Positions 23,117 through 31,907 of a stretch of 36,576 bases of DNA are shown here, piece after piece (position 1 is the stretch's first letter; each line of letters opens with the position of its first letter). A program made the position numbers and the translations under genes. This stretch comes from Clostridiales bacterium (GTDB lineage: Bacteria; Bacillota; Clostridia; Oscillospirales; Oscillospiraceae), in contig JALFRA010000010.1 of assembly GCA_022785125.1 (NCBI GenBank), forward strand, positions 1 to 36,576, written 5' to 3'. The notes beneath the pieces were generated by a model, which saw only the letters and a list, made by a program, of their open reading frames with translations, made no database searches and was not told where the DNA came from.

Positions 23117-23211
23117 AGGTGCCACTTGATGTACGATCACTGCCGGCTGACGTCTCATGACGAATACGGCCTCCGCGCCGGATTCCCACCGGCTTATGAC
23201 AAAGAGCACCT
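23117..23211 (-). ncRNA. Second structured leader element, possibly a reduced cobalamin-type riboswitch
   Basis: About 95 nt immediately downstream of the promoter. A closing helix AGGTGCT with GGCACCT encloses GCCGGTGGGAATCCGGC, which looks like the cobalamin P3 hairpin GCCGGTGNNAATCCGGC, followed by GCGG. It also has a CGTC-ATGA-GACG hairpin and CGTCAGCCGGCAGTGATCG near the 3' side. The usual CCCGCCACTGT core and large variable arm are missing. It ends before a strong terminator. It may be a degenerate or compact cobalamin riboswitch or a distinct class. Confidence 0.55.
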
Positions 23212-23262
23212 GTTTCCAACAAGTTTCTCATCGTATCTGCAATATTTTAATTGTTAGAATTT

Positions 23263-23291
23263 ATTATACTGCATTGCACGGTACATTGCAA
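23263..23291 (-). promoter_or_regulatory. Sigma-A promoter of the riboswitch-transporter operon
   Basis: On the minus strand, TTGCAA (23291-23286), exactly 17 bases, then consensus TATAAT (23268-23263). The predicted start near 23256 gives a leader of about 520 nt to the first gene. Confidence 0.85.
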
Positions 23292-23593
23292 GCATGATTC
23301 TATGTGAACTGCCAAAAGCTTGCAGAAAACTCCGTGCACCCTCTGCCGTTGGAAGTCCGGCAGGCTGCCTGTCCCGCTGATGTTGGTTTATAACACCTTT
23401 CGTATCTTAAAGTTCCTGGAGCTGAAGAAAGAATGTGTGCGTCTGGACAGACTGCATTTTGGTGTGGTTGTCAGCAAAACGGGGAACGGCCTGAGGAAAG
23501 GTCTCATTTCCGGCAAGGCGCTGCCGTTCTACAAAGCGTGATGGGAAGGCGTTCCGTGTGGATATCTGCTCCACACGCCACACAGCACAAAAA

Positions 23594-23630
23594 AGCAGGA
23601 GATACGCTCCTTGCGGAACGATCTCCTGCT
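23594..23630. repeat. Hairpin repeat HR, copy 1
   Basis: AGCAGGAGAT with ATCTCCTGCT flanks an inner hairpin. Copy 2 at 35305-35341 shares almost the whole sequence (changes only at the inner CTCC/TTCC and TTGC/TTAC positions). On the minus strand it is followed by a T run, so it may act as a terminator. Confidence 0.75.
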
Positions 23631-23785
23631 TCATTAGGCTTTTGTCTTCGCTTACGATTTTGTTCCTTGTGTGCTCCTTACAGAAGAAAACGGAACACAT
23701 TTCTGGAACACTCATAGCGCCAAAACCATCCAATTTTCTGTAAAACAGCGTCCAAAGACGTACTGAAAAGCAGGAAAAGGGAAGT

Positions 23786-23806
23786 GAAATCAGTCGCTTG
23801 CTGAAC
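23786..23806 (-). other. Degenerate rpsI-3'-end-like sequence (possible attachment-site scar)
   Basis: AAATCAG(T)CGCTTGCTGAACT matches the rpsI end at 35371-35390 with a single inserted base. On the minus strand it reads QKFSKR where rpsI reads PQFSKR. Similarity fades upstream, so the assignment is weak. Confidence 0.35.
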
Positions 23807-24238
23807 TTCTGCGTCCTGGTGCTGAGCCAGCCCAATATCCGGCCATTTCTTTGCTTTTTTGGCTGATTTTTCGCTTAATACTGCGGTTTTCTGCACATCA
23901 GATTCTAATTTTCATCCTCGTGTATGACGCACGAAAACAGGTTTTGCTCCTGATCTGTGCCTTGCGTATCGCTGCCCAGGGCGACGCAGGGCACAGATAA
24001 AGAGGCTGCATAAGTTGTGTTGGAAAAATGGACCATTGCTTAATGCCACCCTAAAACTAGAGAAATAAGGCTCATGCACTTTTTATTTCGCGGGCATTGT
24101 GATTACCCCATCAAGCCTGTTGATCAGGCTGTTTTGGGAGTATGCCTTTCAATGAAAAGGAGGATGAATGAGAATTCCAGTCCAAAGACAGTGTCGTTGA
24201 CTTTGCTCCGCCTGTAGGCGTGTGGATGGCCCGTTGAA

Positions 24239-24272
24239 CCGGACGCCAGGTAATGCTGGTGTCCGGCTTTTT
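24239..24272 (+). terminator. Intrinsic terminator upstream of the Kdp locus
   Basis: An 11-bp stem with one G-T pair (24239-24249 with 24256-24266) followed by CTTTTTAT. It lies just before the first KdpE-like site, so it either closes a short upstream transcript or insulates the locus. Confidence 0.7.
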
Positions 24273-24287
24273 ATGCCTGAAATATGA

Positions 24288-24328
24288 TCTTTATTCCATC
24301 TTAATCTGGCAGACACTTTGTTTATAGT
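24288..24328 (+). promoter_or_regulatory. KdpE-like site 1 and promoter
   Basis: Direct repeats TCTTTAT (24288-24294) and TCTTAAT (24299-24305) start 11 bp apart. The second overlaps the -35 position of a -10 TATAGT (24323-24328; 17 bases between). This is the usual arrangement for OmpR-family activators. Confidence 0.5.
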
Positions 24329-24396
24329 TTCATAGTACCACGCATGATACGATAAAAACAAGATTATCCCAAGAAAATGGTAAAAGGAGAATGTAT

Positions 24397-26388
24397 ATGG
24401 ATCAGACAGAAAGGGACCTGGAATATGCTCCATATAACACAGAGCGCAGAGATTCTCCAGGGCGATTAAAGATATTTTTTGGATATGCAGCAGGTGTGGG
24501 AAAGACATACGCCATGCTGGAGGCGGCTCACCAGGCGAAAAAAGAGGGTATCGATGTTGTAGTGGGCTATGTGGAGCGACACGCAAGGCCCGAAACATTA
24601 GCGCTGTTGGAGGGGCTGGAGGTTTTGCCCTGTCAGGAGATTGATTATCGAGGGATCAAACTGAAGGAGTTTGACCTGGATCAGGCCTTGCAGCGGAAAC
24701 CACAGCTCATCCTTGTGGATGAATTGGCACATAACAATGCCCAGGGATGCCGGCACACAAAACGCTATCAAGATGTGGAGGAATTGCTCCAGGCCGGGAT
24801 CAATGTCTATACCACGGTCAATGTACAGCATCTGGAATCATTGAACGACTTGATATCTTCTATTACGGGGATTGCGGTAAATGAGCGGATTCCAGATCAT
24901 GTGTTTGACCGGGCCAATCAGGTTGAGCTGGTGGATATTGCGCCCGATGAGCTGGTAAAGCGGCTTCAGACGGGAAAAGTATACCGGGAACGTCAGGCCA
25001 GGCAGGCTCTCCAGAACTTTTTTACCACTGAGAATTTAGCTGCACTGCGTGAGATTGCCATGCGGCGGACGGCGGATCAACTAAACCGCACAGCACTACA
25101 AGAAGGCAAGGGGAAAAGCGCAAAAGCAGGGGAGCATATTCTGATTTGCTTGTCTTCTGCGCCATCCAACGCCAAGGTGATCCGCACGGCCGCCAGAATG
25201 GCAGAAGCCTTTCACAGCGGCTTTACCGCATTGTTTGTGCAGACGCCGGAGACGAAAGAATTATCGGGCGAGAATATCAAGCGGCTGCGCGGCAACCTGC
25301 GTCTGGCAGAGCAGCTGGGGGCACAGATTTCTACCGTATATGGTACGGACCCTGCCGTGCAGATCGCGGAATATGCCCGGGTCAGTGGTGTGACAAAGAT
25401 TATTATGGGGCGTGTCAACCACAAACAAAACGTGATTACAGGGAAAAAAAGCCTGGCAGACCGCTTGATTGAGCTGACGAATCTGGATATCTATATTATC
25501 CCGGACCATCAGCCCCTGTACAAAAGGCCGCTGGGGAAACTGCATCTGCCGAAAGCGCGATTTTCCTGGAGAGACACCGGGATCATGCTGGCGGCATGGC
25601 TTCTTTCCACAGCGGTTGGATTTGCATTTTATTATGCCGGATTCAGTGAGTCCAATATCATAACCGTTTATATTTTAGGGGTGCTTCTGACTGCGGTTTG
25701 GACAGGCAGCCACATTTACGGCGCCATCAATTCGCTTTTCAGCGTTGGTGCGTTTAATTTCTTTTTCACCGTACCGAGATATTCTTTTCAGGCCTATGAT
25801 CCCAGTTATCCTGTTACTTTTTTGATTATGTTGTTCTCCAGCATGATTGCCAGCTCCTTGGCCAGTCGGGTCAAAGCACAGGCGCGATTGACTTCGGAAA
25901 AAAGCTACTACACGGAGCTTCTTCTGGAAAGCAGCCAAAAGCTGCAAAAAGGCAGGACGGAATGGGACTGCCTGCGTCTAACGGCGGAACAGCTCAGCCG
26001 TCTGTTTGACCGCCCGGTCGTGTATGCGGTGAATGGCACGGAACAGGAATTGGCGTTTCGGATCGAACCGAGCGATGAAGCAACGGTTTTGGCAGGCCTG
26101 AGTTCGGAAGAGATCGGAGTAGCCAAGTGGGTACAGAAGAACAATAAGCACGCCGGAGCGACTACCAATACACTGCCGGATTCAAAGTGGCTGTTTTTGT
26201 CTGTTAGAGGCACACATGGTGTTATGGGTATCGTGGGAATCCCGATGGTTGGATACTCCATTCCGGATGCGTTTGAAAAGAACCTGATGATTGCCATACT
26301 GAGCGAATGCGGCCTGAGCCAGGAACGTATCCGGTTGGAGGACGAGCGAAACAGGGCGGCCATCCAGACCCAAAGGGATCAATATTAA
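24397..26388 (+). CDS. Kinase-less KdpD paralogue (sensor region only)
   Basis: 663 aa. It has the N-terminal KdpD domain with Walker A GYAAGVGKTY (about 29-38) and Walker B LILVDELAHN, then a universal-stress-like domain (LICLSSAPSNAKVIRTAARM...FTALFV). After that come a compact membrane block (about 390-500) and a GAF-like region ending near DERNRAAIQTQRDQY. The histidine-kinase and ATPase domains of normal KdpD (about 880-890 aa) are completely missing, and no remnant follows the stop. ATG 24397 is chosen since AAAGGAG lies 7 bases upstream; ATG 24391 would be too close. It may sense K+ or c-di-AMP and modulate the full KdpD at 31908. Confidence 0.88.
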   Translation: MDQTERDLEYAPYNTERRDSPGRLKIFFGYAAGVGKTYAMLEAAHQAKKEGIDVVVGYVERHARPETLALLEGLEVLPCQEIDYRGIKLKEFDLDQALQRKPQLILVDELAHNNAQGCRHTKRYQDVEELLQAGINVYTTVNVQHLESLNDLISSITGIAVNERIPDHVFDRANQVELVDIAPDELVKRLQTGKVYRERQARQALQNFFTTENLAALREIAMRRTADQLNRTALQEGKGKSAKAGEHILICLSSAPSNAKVIRTAARMAEAFHSGFTALFVQTPETKELSGENIKRLRGNLRLAEQLGAQISTVYGTDPAVQIAEYARVSGVTKIIMGRVNHKQNVITGKKSLADRLIELTNLDIYIIPDHQPLYKRPLGKLHLPKARFSWRDTGIMLAAWLLSTAVGFAFYYAGFSESNIITVYILGVLLTAVWTGSHIYGAINSLFSVGAFNFFFTVPRYSFQAYDPSYPVTFLIMLFSSMIASSLASRVKAQARLTSEKSYYTELLLESSQKLQKGRTEWDCLRLTAEQLSRLFDRPVVYAVNGTEQELAFRIEPSDEATVLAGLSSEEIGVAKWVQKNNKHAGATTNTLPDSKWLFLSVRGTHGVMGIVGIPMVGYSIPDAFEKNLMIAILSECGLSQERIRLEDERNRAAIQTQRDQY

Positions 26389-26448
26389 TCTTCTGTTAAT
26401 GCCTTTCGACGTTCCTTAATTCCTGCTTATTACATCCTGCGGTATGCT
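26383..26448 (+). promoter_or_regulatory. KdpE-like site 2 and promoter of kdpFABC
   Basis: Two pairs of 11-bp-spaced repeats: TATTAAT (26383) and TGTTAAT (26394), then CCTTAAT (26414) and GCTTATT (26425). They are followed by a possible -10 TATGCT (26443-26448). The first repeat overlaps the stop of the preceding gene. Confidence 0.5.
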
Positions 26449-26509
26449 AGGTAAGCAAAACAGGTGGCCTTCTGTTTTGCTGATCAAGAACAGGAAAGGA
26501 GCCTTCGAT

Positions 26510-26608
26510 ATGATAGATCTGCTTATGGTGGCGACCCTGCTGGCAACGTTTGGGCTGGTTTGGCTTTTGGTGAAGTGGTGCCAAAAGCAGATTGATGCAC
26601 AAGAGTAA
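26510..26608 (+). CDS. 32-aa membrane peptide of the Kdp operon
   Basis: One membrane helix (LLMVATLLATFGLVWLLV) followed by a short charged tail KWCQKQIDAQE. AAAGGAG lies 8 bases before ATG 26510. It is the first frame behind the kdp promoter and precedes kdpF. The sequence is not KdpF itself; it may be another small subunit that stabilises the pump. Confidence 0.7.
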   Translation: MIDLLMVATLLATFGLVWLLVKWCQKQIDAQE

Positions 26609-26627
26609 CCATTTAGGAGGAACTGCT

Positions 26628-26705
26628 ATGATTCTGCTTGGAATGATTGTCCTGCTGCTGGGCGGCTATCTGGTGTACGCACTGGCACATCCGGATCGAT
26701 TCTGA
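26628..26705 (+). CDS. kdpF: K+-transporting ATPase small subunit
   Basis: A 25-aa single-helix peptide (MILLGMIVLLLGGYLVYALA then HPDRF). The GYLVYAL...PxxF pattern is the KdpF signature. KdpF stabilises the KdpABC complex in the membrane. AGGAGG lies 7 bases before the ATG. Confidence 0.88.
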   Translation: MILLGMIVLLLGGYLVYALAHPDRF

Positions 26706-26736
26706 AGACGAGGTCACAGTTTAGGAGGAATTTCAT

Positions 26737-28497
26737 ATGTTACAACTGGCTTTGACAATTCTCATCTTTTTGATAATTGTCATTCCGGTAGGGCGGTATA
26801 TGTATCATATCGCCGCAGGAAAGCATACCTTTGCCGATCCGGTGTTTGACCGGGTGGATGGAGTGATTTATAAGATCGGCGGAGTAAATCCCTCAAAGGG
26901 AATGAACTGGAAGCAGTATGTTCTGGCTTTGATCGGAACCAATGCGGTGATGATTGGCATCGGGTACCTGATCTTACGGCTCCAGAGTCTGCCGTTCTTT
27001 AACCCCAACGGCGTGGAAGGAATGGAGCCTACCCTTTCCTTCAATACCATCATCAGCTTTATGACCAACACCAACCTGCAGCACTACTCCGGTGAGAGCG
27101 GCCTGAGCTATCTGTCCCAGATGCTGGTCATTATCTTTATGATGTTTGTCTCTGCAGCCACCGGCTACGCCGCCTGTGTGGCCTTTATCCGCGGGCTGAC
27201 GGGCAGAACCAAGGACAACGTGGGCAACTTCTTTGTGGATCTGGTGCGCATCACCACCCGCATTCTCATCCCCTTCTCCGTCGTGGGCGGCCTGCTGCTG
27301 GTGTGGCAGGGGGTGCCCCAGAACTTTGACGGCAATATCGTGGTCAAGACACTGGAGGGTACTTATCAGGTCATCGCCATGGGCCCCATCGCCGCCCTTG
27401 AGATCATCAAGCACCTGGGCACCAACGGCGGCGGCTTCCTGGGCGCCAACTCCAGTACGCCTCTGGAAAACCCCACCATGCTCTCCAACTTGATTGAACT
27501 GTACGCCATGATGCTGCTGCCCGGCGCCTGCGTCATTACCTTCGGTAAGATGGTCGGCGACAGCCGCAAGGAGCATTTAAAGTGCCTTGCCCCCGACAAT
27601 GCGCTTCCTGAGCGCCGGGAGGGTATCACCGCCAGAATCTTTGGCCGTGAGGGCCGGAGCATTTTCCTGGCCATGGGCATCCTGTTCCTGGTGGGCTTGA
27701 GCCTGTGCTACTGGTCTGAGAGCCAGGGCAATCCGCTGCTTGCTCAGATTGGACTGGATCAGTCCGCAGGCAGCATGGAGGGCAAGGAGGTCCGTTTCGG
27801 TGTTGCCCAGTCGGCCTTGTTCACCACCGTTACCACCTCCTTTACCACCGGTACCGTCAACAATATGCACGATACCCTGACACCTCTGGGCGGCATGGTA
27901 CCCCTGCTGCACATGATGCTCAACGTGGTCTTTGGCGGCAAGGGCGTGGGCCTCATGAATATGATCCTGTACGCCATTCTGGCCGTGTTTATCTGCGGCC
28001 TGATGGTGGGCCGTACCCCTGAGTATCTGGGTAAGAAGATCGAGGGACGTGAGATGAAGCTCACCGCCCTGTGCATCATCATTCACCCCTTCCTGATCCT
28101 GACGTTCTCTGCTCTGGCGGTTGCCACCCAGGCTGGCCTGGCGGGTATCACGAACCCCGGCTTCCATGGCTTGAGTCAGGTGCTGTACGAGTACGCCTCC
28201 TCCGCAGCCAATAACGGTTCCGGTTTTGAAGGCCTGGCGGACAACACTTATTTCTGGAATATTACTACCGGCCTGGCCATGTTCTTTGGGCGCTATCTGT
28301 CTATTGTGATTCAGTTGGCCATTGCAGGTTCTCTTATGAAGAAGAACTATATCAACGAGTCTGCCGGCACCCTGCAGACCAACACCGTCTCCTTCGCGGT
28401 GATTCTGGTCTTTGTCGTGTATATCTTTGCCGCGCTGACCTTCTTCCCGGCGCTGGCTCTGGGCCCCATTGCCGAGCATCTGACCATTTGGGGATAA
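26737..28497 (+). CDS. kdpA: K+-transporting ATPase, channel-like subunit A
   Basis: A 586-aa membrane protein, the K+-selective subunit of the KdpFABC pump. The four selectivity-filter loops are recognisable (for example [50 protein letters not shown]). Full family length. AGGAGG lies before the ATG. It sits 16 bases before kdpB. Confidence 0.97.
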   Translation: MLQLALTILIFLIIVIPVGRYMYHIAAGKHTFADPVFDRVDGVIYKIGGVNPSKGMNWKQYVLALIGTNAVMIGIGYLILRLQSLPFFNPNGVEGMEPTLSFNTIISFMTNTNLQHYSGESGLSYLSQMLVIIFMMFVSAATGYAACVAFIRGLTGRTKDNVGNFFVDLVRITTRILIPFSVVGGLLLVWQGVPQNFDGNIVVKTLEGTYQVIAMGPIAALEIIKHLGTNGGGFLGANSSTPLENPTMLSNLIELYAMMLLPGACVITFGKMVGDSRKEHLKCLAPDNALPERREGITARIFGREGRSIFLAMGILFLVGLSLCYWSESQGNPLLAQIGLDQSAGSMEGKEVRFGVAQSALFTTVTTSFTTGTVNNMHDTLTPLGGMVPLLHMMLNVVFGGKGVGLMNMILYAILAVFICGLMVGRTPEYLGKKIEGREMKLTALCIIIHPFLILTFSALAVATQAGLAGITNPGFHGLSQVLYEYASSAANNGSGFEGLADNTYFWNITTGLAMFFGRYLSIVIQLAIAGSLMKKNYINESAGTLQTNTVSFAVILVFVVYIFAALTFFPALALGPIAEHLTIWG

Positions 28498-28513
28498 GGA
28501 GGATTTTTCAGAT

Positions 28514-30565
28514 ATGAGTAAGAAGCAAAACAAGAAGCTGCTGACCCCCGAGATTTTAAAGCAGGCGCTCATCGGTTCCGTCAAGAAGCTGGACCCCCGT
28601 TACATGATCAAAAATCCGGTCATGTTTGTCGTGGAAATTGGATTTTTGGTCACGCTGCTGCTGACGTTTGTTCCTACCCTGTTCGGCGGCACGGACACCA
28701 GCCTGCGTACTTATAATCTGATCGTATCCATCATCCTGCTGGTGACGGTACTCTTTGCAAACTTTGCAGAGTCTGTGGCGGAAGGACGGGGCAAGGCACA
28801 GGCCGCCAGCCTGAAGAAGACCCAGAAGGATACAGAGGCCCATCTGCTGGATGCGGAAGGCAACAAGACCATCGTTTCTTCCAGCCAGCTGAAAAAGGGC
28901 GACGTCGTTATGGTGATGGCCGGCGAGGTCATCCCAGGCGACGGCGAAGTCATTGAGGGCATCGCCTCCGTGGATGAGTCCGCCATCACCGGCGAGTCCG
29001 CCCCTGTGGTTCGTGAGAGCGGCGGTGACTTTTGCTCTGTCACCGGCGGCACCACCGTGGTGTCCGACTGGCTGAAGATCCGCATTACCTCTGAGCCGGG
29101 CAACAGCTTCCTGGACCGCATGATCGCCCTGGTTGAGGGCGCCTCCCGCAAGAAAACCCCCAACGAGATCGCACTGAATACTCTGCTGGTCTCTTTGACC
29201 ATCATCTTCCTCATTGTCATTGTGACGCTGTACCCCATCGGCGTTTACAGCGGCGTGGAACTGCCGGTCTCTACGCTGATTGCGTTGATGGTCTGTCTGA
29301 TTCCCACCACCATCGGCGGTCTGCTTTCCGCCATCGGTATTGCCGGTATGGACCGTGTGACCCGCTTTAATGTGATCGCCATGTCCGGTAAGGCGGTTGA
29401 AGCCTGCGGCGATGTGGATACCATGATTCTGGATAAGACCGGCACCATCACCTTCGGCAACCGTCTGGCCGCCGACTTCTTCCCTGTGGAGGGAGCCAAC
29501 CGCGGTGATCTGATCCGCTGCGCCGCGCTGACCAGCCTGCACGATGAAACCCCTGAGGGCAAGTCCACGCTGGAACTGGCCCGCCGCCTGGGCGACACCA
29601 GTGAGGAGCAGCCCGGCTCCTCCTTTCTGGAGTTTACCGCACAGACCCGTATGAGCGGTGTGGATCTGCCGGACGGTACCCATGTCCGCAAGGGCGCCTC
29701 CGACGCCATTGAGCAGTATGTGAAGGAGCAGGGGGGAAAGATCCCTGCCGATCTGCACACCCGTGTGGAGGAAGTCTCTTCTCTGGGCGGTACGCCCCTG
29801 GTGGTTTGCGAGAACAACAAGATCCTGGGCGTCATTTACCTGAAGGACACCGTAAAGCCCGGCATGGCGGAGCGGTTTGAGCGCCTGCGCGCCATTGGCA
29901 TCAAGACCATCATGTGTACCGGCGATAACCCCCTGACCGCCGCCACCATCGCCAAGGAGGCCGGCGTGGACGGCTTCATCGCCGAGTGTAAGCCCGAGGA
30001 TAAAATCGGCGTCATTAAAAAGGAGCAGGCTGAGGGCAAGATCGTGGCCATGACCGGCGACGGTACCAATGACGCGCCCGCCCTGGCCCAGGCCAATGTG
30101 GGTCTGGCCATGAACTCCGGCACTACCGCCGCCAAGGAAGCGGCCAACATGGTGGATCTGGATTCCGATCCCACCAAGATCCTGGAGGTGGTGGAGATCG
30201 GTAAGCAGCTGCTGATTACCCGCGGCTCTCTGACCACCTTCTCCATTGCCAACGACATCGCCAAGTACTTTGCCATTATCCCCGCTATGTTTATGGCCTC
30301 CATTCCTCAGCTGGGTGTGCTGAACATCATGAACCTGACCACGGAGTACAGCGCGATCCTGTCTGCGTTGATCTTTAACGCAATGATCATTCCCTGCCTG
30401 ATCCCTCTGGCCATGAAGGGCGTCAAGTACCGCCCCATGTCCTCTGGCAGGATGCTGGCCCGGAATATGATGATTTATGGCCTGGGCGGCGTGATCACTC
30501 CCTTTGTTGGAATCAAGATCATTGATATGATCATTGCGCCTATCCTGCAGACTATGGGCTTCTAA
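28514..30565 (+). CDS. kdpB: K+-transporting P-type ATPase subunit B
   Basis: 683 aa. This ATP-hydrolysing subunit has the phosphorylation motif DKTGT with D307 (same number as the E. coli protein), the actuator TGES, and the hinge [16 protein letters not shown]. Membrane segments lie near the N-terminus, at about 215-275 and at the C-terminus. AGGAGG upstream. The opposite strand is open over almost the whole length, a by-product of codon bias. Confidence 0.97.
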   Translation: MSKKQNKKLLTPEILKQALIGSVKKLDPRYMIKNPVMFVVEIGFLVTLLLTFVPTLFGGTDTSLRTYNLIVSIILLVTVLFANFAESVAEGRGKAQAASLKKTQKDTEAHLLDAEGNKTIVSSSQLKKGDVVMVMAGEVIPGDGEVIEGIASVDESAITGESAPVVRESGGDFCSVTGGTTVVSDWLKIRITSEPGNSFLDRMIALVEGASRKKTPNEIALNTLLVSLTIIFLIVIVTLYPIGVYSGVELPVSTLIALMVCLIPTTIGGLLSAIGIAGMDRVTRFNVIAMSGKAVEACGDVDTMILDKTGTITFGNRLAADFFPVEGANRGDLIRCAALTSLHDETPEGKSTLELARRLGDTSEEQPGSSFLEFTAQTRMSGVDLPDGTHVRKGASDAIEQYVKEQGGKIPADLHTRVEEVSSLGGTPLVVCENNKILGVIYLKDTVKPGMAERFERLRAIGIKTIMCTGDNPLTAATIAKEAGVDGFIAECKPEDKIGVIKKEQAEGKIVAMTGDGTNDAPALAQANVGLAMNSGTTAAKEAANMVDLDSDPTKILEVVEIGKQLLITRGSLTTFSIANDIAKYFAIIPAMFMASIPQLGVLNIMNLTTEYSAILSALIFNAMIIPCLIPLAMKGVKYRPMSSGRMLARNMMIYGLGGVITPFVGIKIIDMIIAPILQTMGF

Positions 30566-30580
30566 GGAGGTTCCCTTATC

Positions 30581-31255
30581 ATGAATGAAACAACAAGCAG
30601 TAAAAAGGCTCTGCACAATGTGCGTCAGGCTGTGGCGGTGACCCTGGTGCTCCTGCTGCTGTGCGGCTTTGTTTTCCCAATCGTGCTCAGCGGCCTGTCT
30701 GCCGTGTTTTTCCCCCATCAGGCCAAGGGCAGCCTGGTGACCGCCGACGGTACCGCTGTGGGCGCCGCCAATGTAGGCCAGGATTTTACCGAGCCCTACT
30801 TTATGAAGTGCCGTCCCTCTGCCTACCACTACAACACCTATTATGAGGATGAGGAAGGCAACCGATTCTATAATGACGGCAGCGAATTTGCCGGTCTGTC
30901 CTCCGGCAGCAATAACTATGCGCCTTCCAACCCCGCCCTTACGGAGCGAGTGGAGGCTGACATCGAGGAGTTCCTGGCTGCCAATCCTGAAATCAGCCGG
31001 GAGGAGCTGCCTGCCGACCTGATGACCGCTTCCGGTTCCGGCCTGGATCCCCATGTTTCCCCTGAGGGCGCTCAGGTACAGATCCCCGCTCTTGCGGAGG
31101 CCTCAGGCTTGAGTGAGGAGGAGCTGGAGCAGATTGTGGGGGATAACACCACGGGTAAACTGCTTGGCGTCTTTGGCGAAGAGACGGTCAATGTGCTGGG
31201 TGTGAACCTGGACATTGCCAAAGCCATGGGCCTGGTGGGCCAGGTGTCCAAGTAA
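30581..31255 (+). CDS. kdpC: K+-transporting ATPase subunit C
   Basis: 224 aa with one N-terminal membrane helix (about 11-35) and a periplasm-side domain bearing FTEPYFMKCRPSAYHYN, DLMTASGSGLDPHVSPEGAQ and a C-terminal NVLGVNLDIA. It assists assembly and ATP use of KdpB. Somewhat longer than the typical 190 aa owing to an insertion around residues 85-125. AGGAGG upstream; terminator 60 bases after the stop. Confidence 0.96.
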   Translation: MNETTSSKKALHNVRQAVAVTLVLLLLCGFVFPIVLSGLSAVFFPHQAKGSLVTADGTAVGAANVGQDFTEPYFMKCRPSAYHYNTYYEDEEGNRFYNDGSEFAGLSSGSNNYAPSNPALTERVEADIEEFLAANPEISREELPADLMTASGSGLDPHVSPEGAQVQIPALAEASGLSEEELEQIVGDNTTGKLLGVFGEETVNVLGVNLDIAKAMGLVGQVSK

Positions 31256-31317
31256 ACTCATAGCGCGGAAGACACGGCTGACGATTTGCTTGAAGGACAA
31301 AATCAGGCTGTTGTTTG

Positions 31318-31365
31318 ATGTCCGGAGATCTCTCTGAAGGATCAGATGGGTCTCCGGACATTTAT
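31318..31365 (+). terminator. Terminator after kdpC
   Basis: An 11-bp stem (31318-31328 with 31351-31361), a 22-base loop and a weak TTATT tail. It directly adjoins KdpE-like site 4. Confidence 0.55.
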
Positions 31366-31390
31366 TGATTCTTAACCTCACACATATAAT
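31359..31390 (+). promoter_or_regulatory. KdpE-like site 4 and promoter
   Basis: CATTTAT (31359-31365) and TCTTAAC (31370-31376), 11 bp apart, lie before TATAAT (31385-31390). A second possible -10, TATGAT, lies at 31419-31424. It drives the 64-aa protein gene. Confidence 0.4.
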
Positions 31391-31447
31391 CTTTTTCCCA
31401 GGTTTAGCTGTTCCGCGCTATGATAACCATGTAAGGGGGAGACAGTT

Positions 31448-31642
31448 ATGTTTGTATGGAAAAAACGTATGTCTCATATGGAAACGCACGTGGATGCCGT
31501 TCTGGAAAGGTTTCTCTTTCGACATAAAGTTCTGGGTGTATTGATGATGTTTATTGGGATGCCGCTATTTACATTGGCGGCCGTGTGTGTCTCCACCGCG
31601 GCGATCGTGCTGCCCATGGCAATGGCGCTTGGCTGGATATAA
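31448..31642 (+). CDS. 64-aa small membrane protein in the Kdp locus
   Basis: A basic N-terminal half (MFVWKKRMSHMETHVDAVLE) precedes one or two hydrophobic segments (VLGVLMMFIGMPLFTLAAVC, STAAIVLPMAMALGWI). AAGGGGGAGA precedes ATG 31448. No family recognised. It lies between kdpC and kdpD and has its own KdpE-like promoter, suggesting a part in K+ adaptation. Confidence 0.65.
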   Translation: MFVWKKRMSHMETHVDAVLERFLFRHKVLGVLMMFIGMPLFTLAAVCVSTAAIVLPMAMALGWI

Positions 31643-31664
31643 ACTCAGCCCAGCGCTATTGTTA

Positions 31665-31704
31665 TCTTAATGCCGTCTTAATATACAAGCCGATACATTA
31701 ATAC
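31665..31704 (+). promoter_or_regulatory. KdpE-like site 3 and promoter upstream of kdpDE
   Basis: Two perfect TCTTAAT repeats (31665-31671 and 31676-31682), 11 bp apart, are followed after 16 bases by TAATAC (31699-31704). This is the best example of the motif in the window and suggests KdpE controls its own operon. Confidence 0.55.
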
Positions 31705-31774
31705 CTCTTTTAGACTGGATATGGATAATGAGGATATAAAGAACAGATAAAGGCGTATTAAGAGGCGGAGGCTT

Positions 31775-31867
31775 GTGTGGCAGTTTCTACTCCGGCAGCA
31801 GAAGCGGTTTGATGCAGCGCAGCACCGAGCGGAATTTATTCGGAAGTTCTGCGGACAGGAACGATAG
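31775..31867 (+). CDS. Possible 30-aa peptide upstream of kdpD
   Basis: GTG start with GGCGGAGG five to six bases upstream. The product (WQFLLRQQKRFDAAQHRAEF, then IRKFCGQER) is basic and helical. There is no known family. It could equally be a leader sequence. Confidence 0.3.
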   Translation: MWQFLLRQQKRFDAAQHRAEFIRKFCGQER

Positions 31868-31871
31868 GCGT

Positions 31872-31881
31872 GTGCTATAAT
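31872..31881 (+). promoter_or_regulatory. Extended -10 promoter close to kdpD
   Basis: TGTGCTATAAT contains an extended -10 (TGC TATAAT, 31876-31881) only 26 bases before the kdpD start. No clear -35. It may give a basal level of the sensor kinase. Confidence 0.45.
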
Positions 31882-31907
31882 ACATCTGTTTGAAAGGGGG
31901 GGGATCA

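Larger units (their letters stand above)
23292..24287. other. About 1 kb without a convincing gene
   Basis: Open frames here lack ribosome binding sites and family features, and several read through hairpins. What is present: a long hairpin repeat (23594-23630), a sequence resembling the rpsI 3' end (23786-23806), a large imperfect hairpin (23953-23999, arms ATCTGTGCC with GGCACAGAT) and a terminator (24239-24272). A 17-codon frame at 24165-24218 behind AGGAGG could be a leader peptide, but it is unsupported otherwise. Confidence 0.6.

Noticed and set aside
23407-23835. A 142-aa minus-strand gene in the gap before the Kdp locus
   Set aside because: It reads through the hairpin repeat, lacks a ribosome binding site, and its translation shows no family features.
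23900-24390. c-di-AMP (ydaO-type) riboswitch upstream of the Kdp genes
   Set aside because: Expected from known control of potassium genes, but I could not find the conserved ydaO core sequences; only unrelated hairpins are present.
28556-31054. Very long open frame (over 800 codons) on the minus strand opposite kdpB and kdpC
   Set aside because: It mirrors the codon bias of kdpB, has low-complexity His/Gly/Gln-rich translation, and the plus strand holds complete, motif-bearing kdpB and kdpC.
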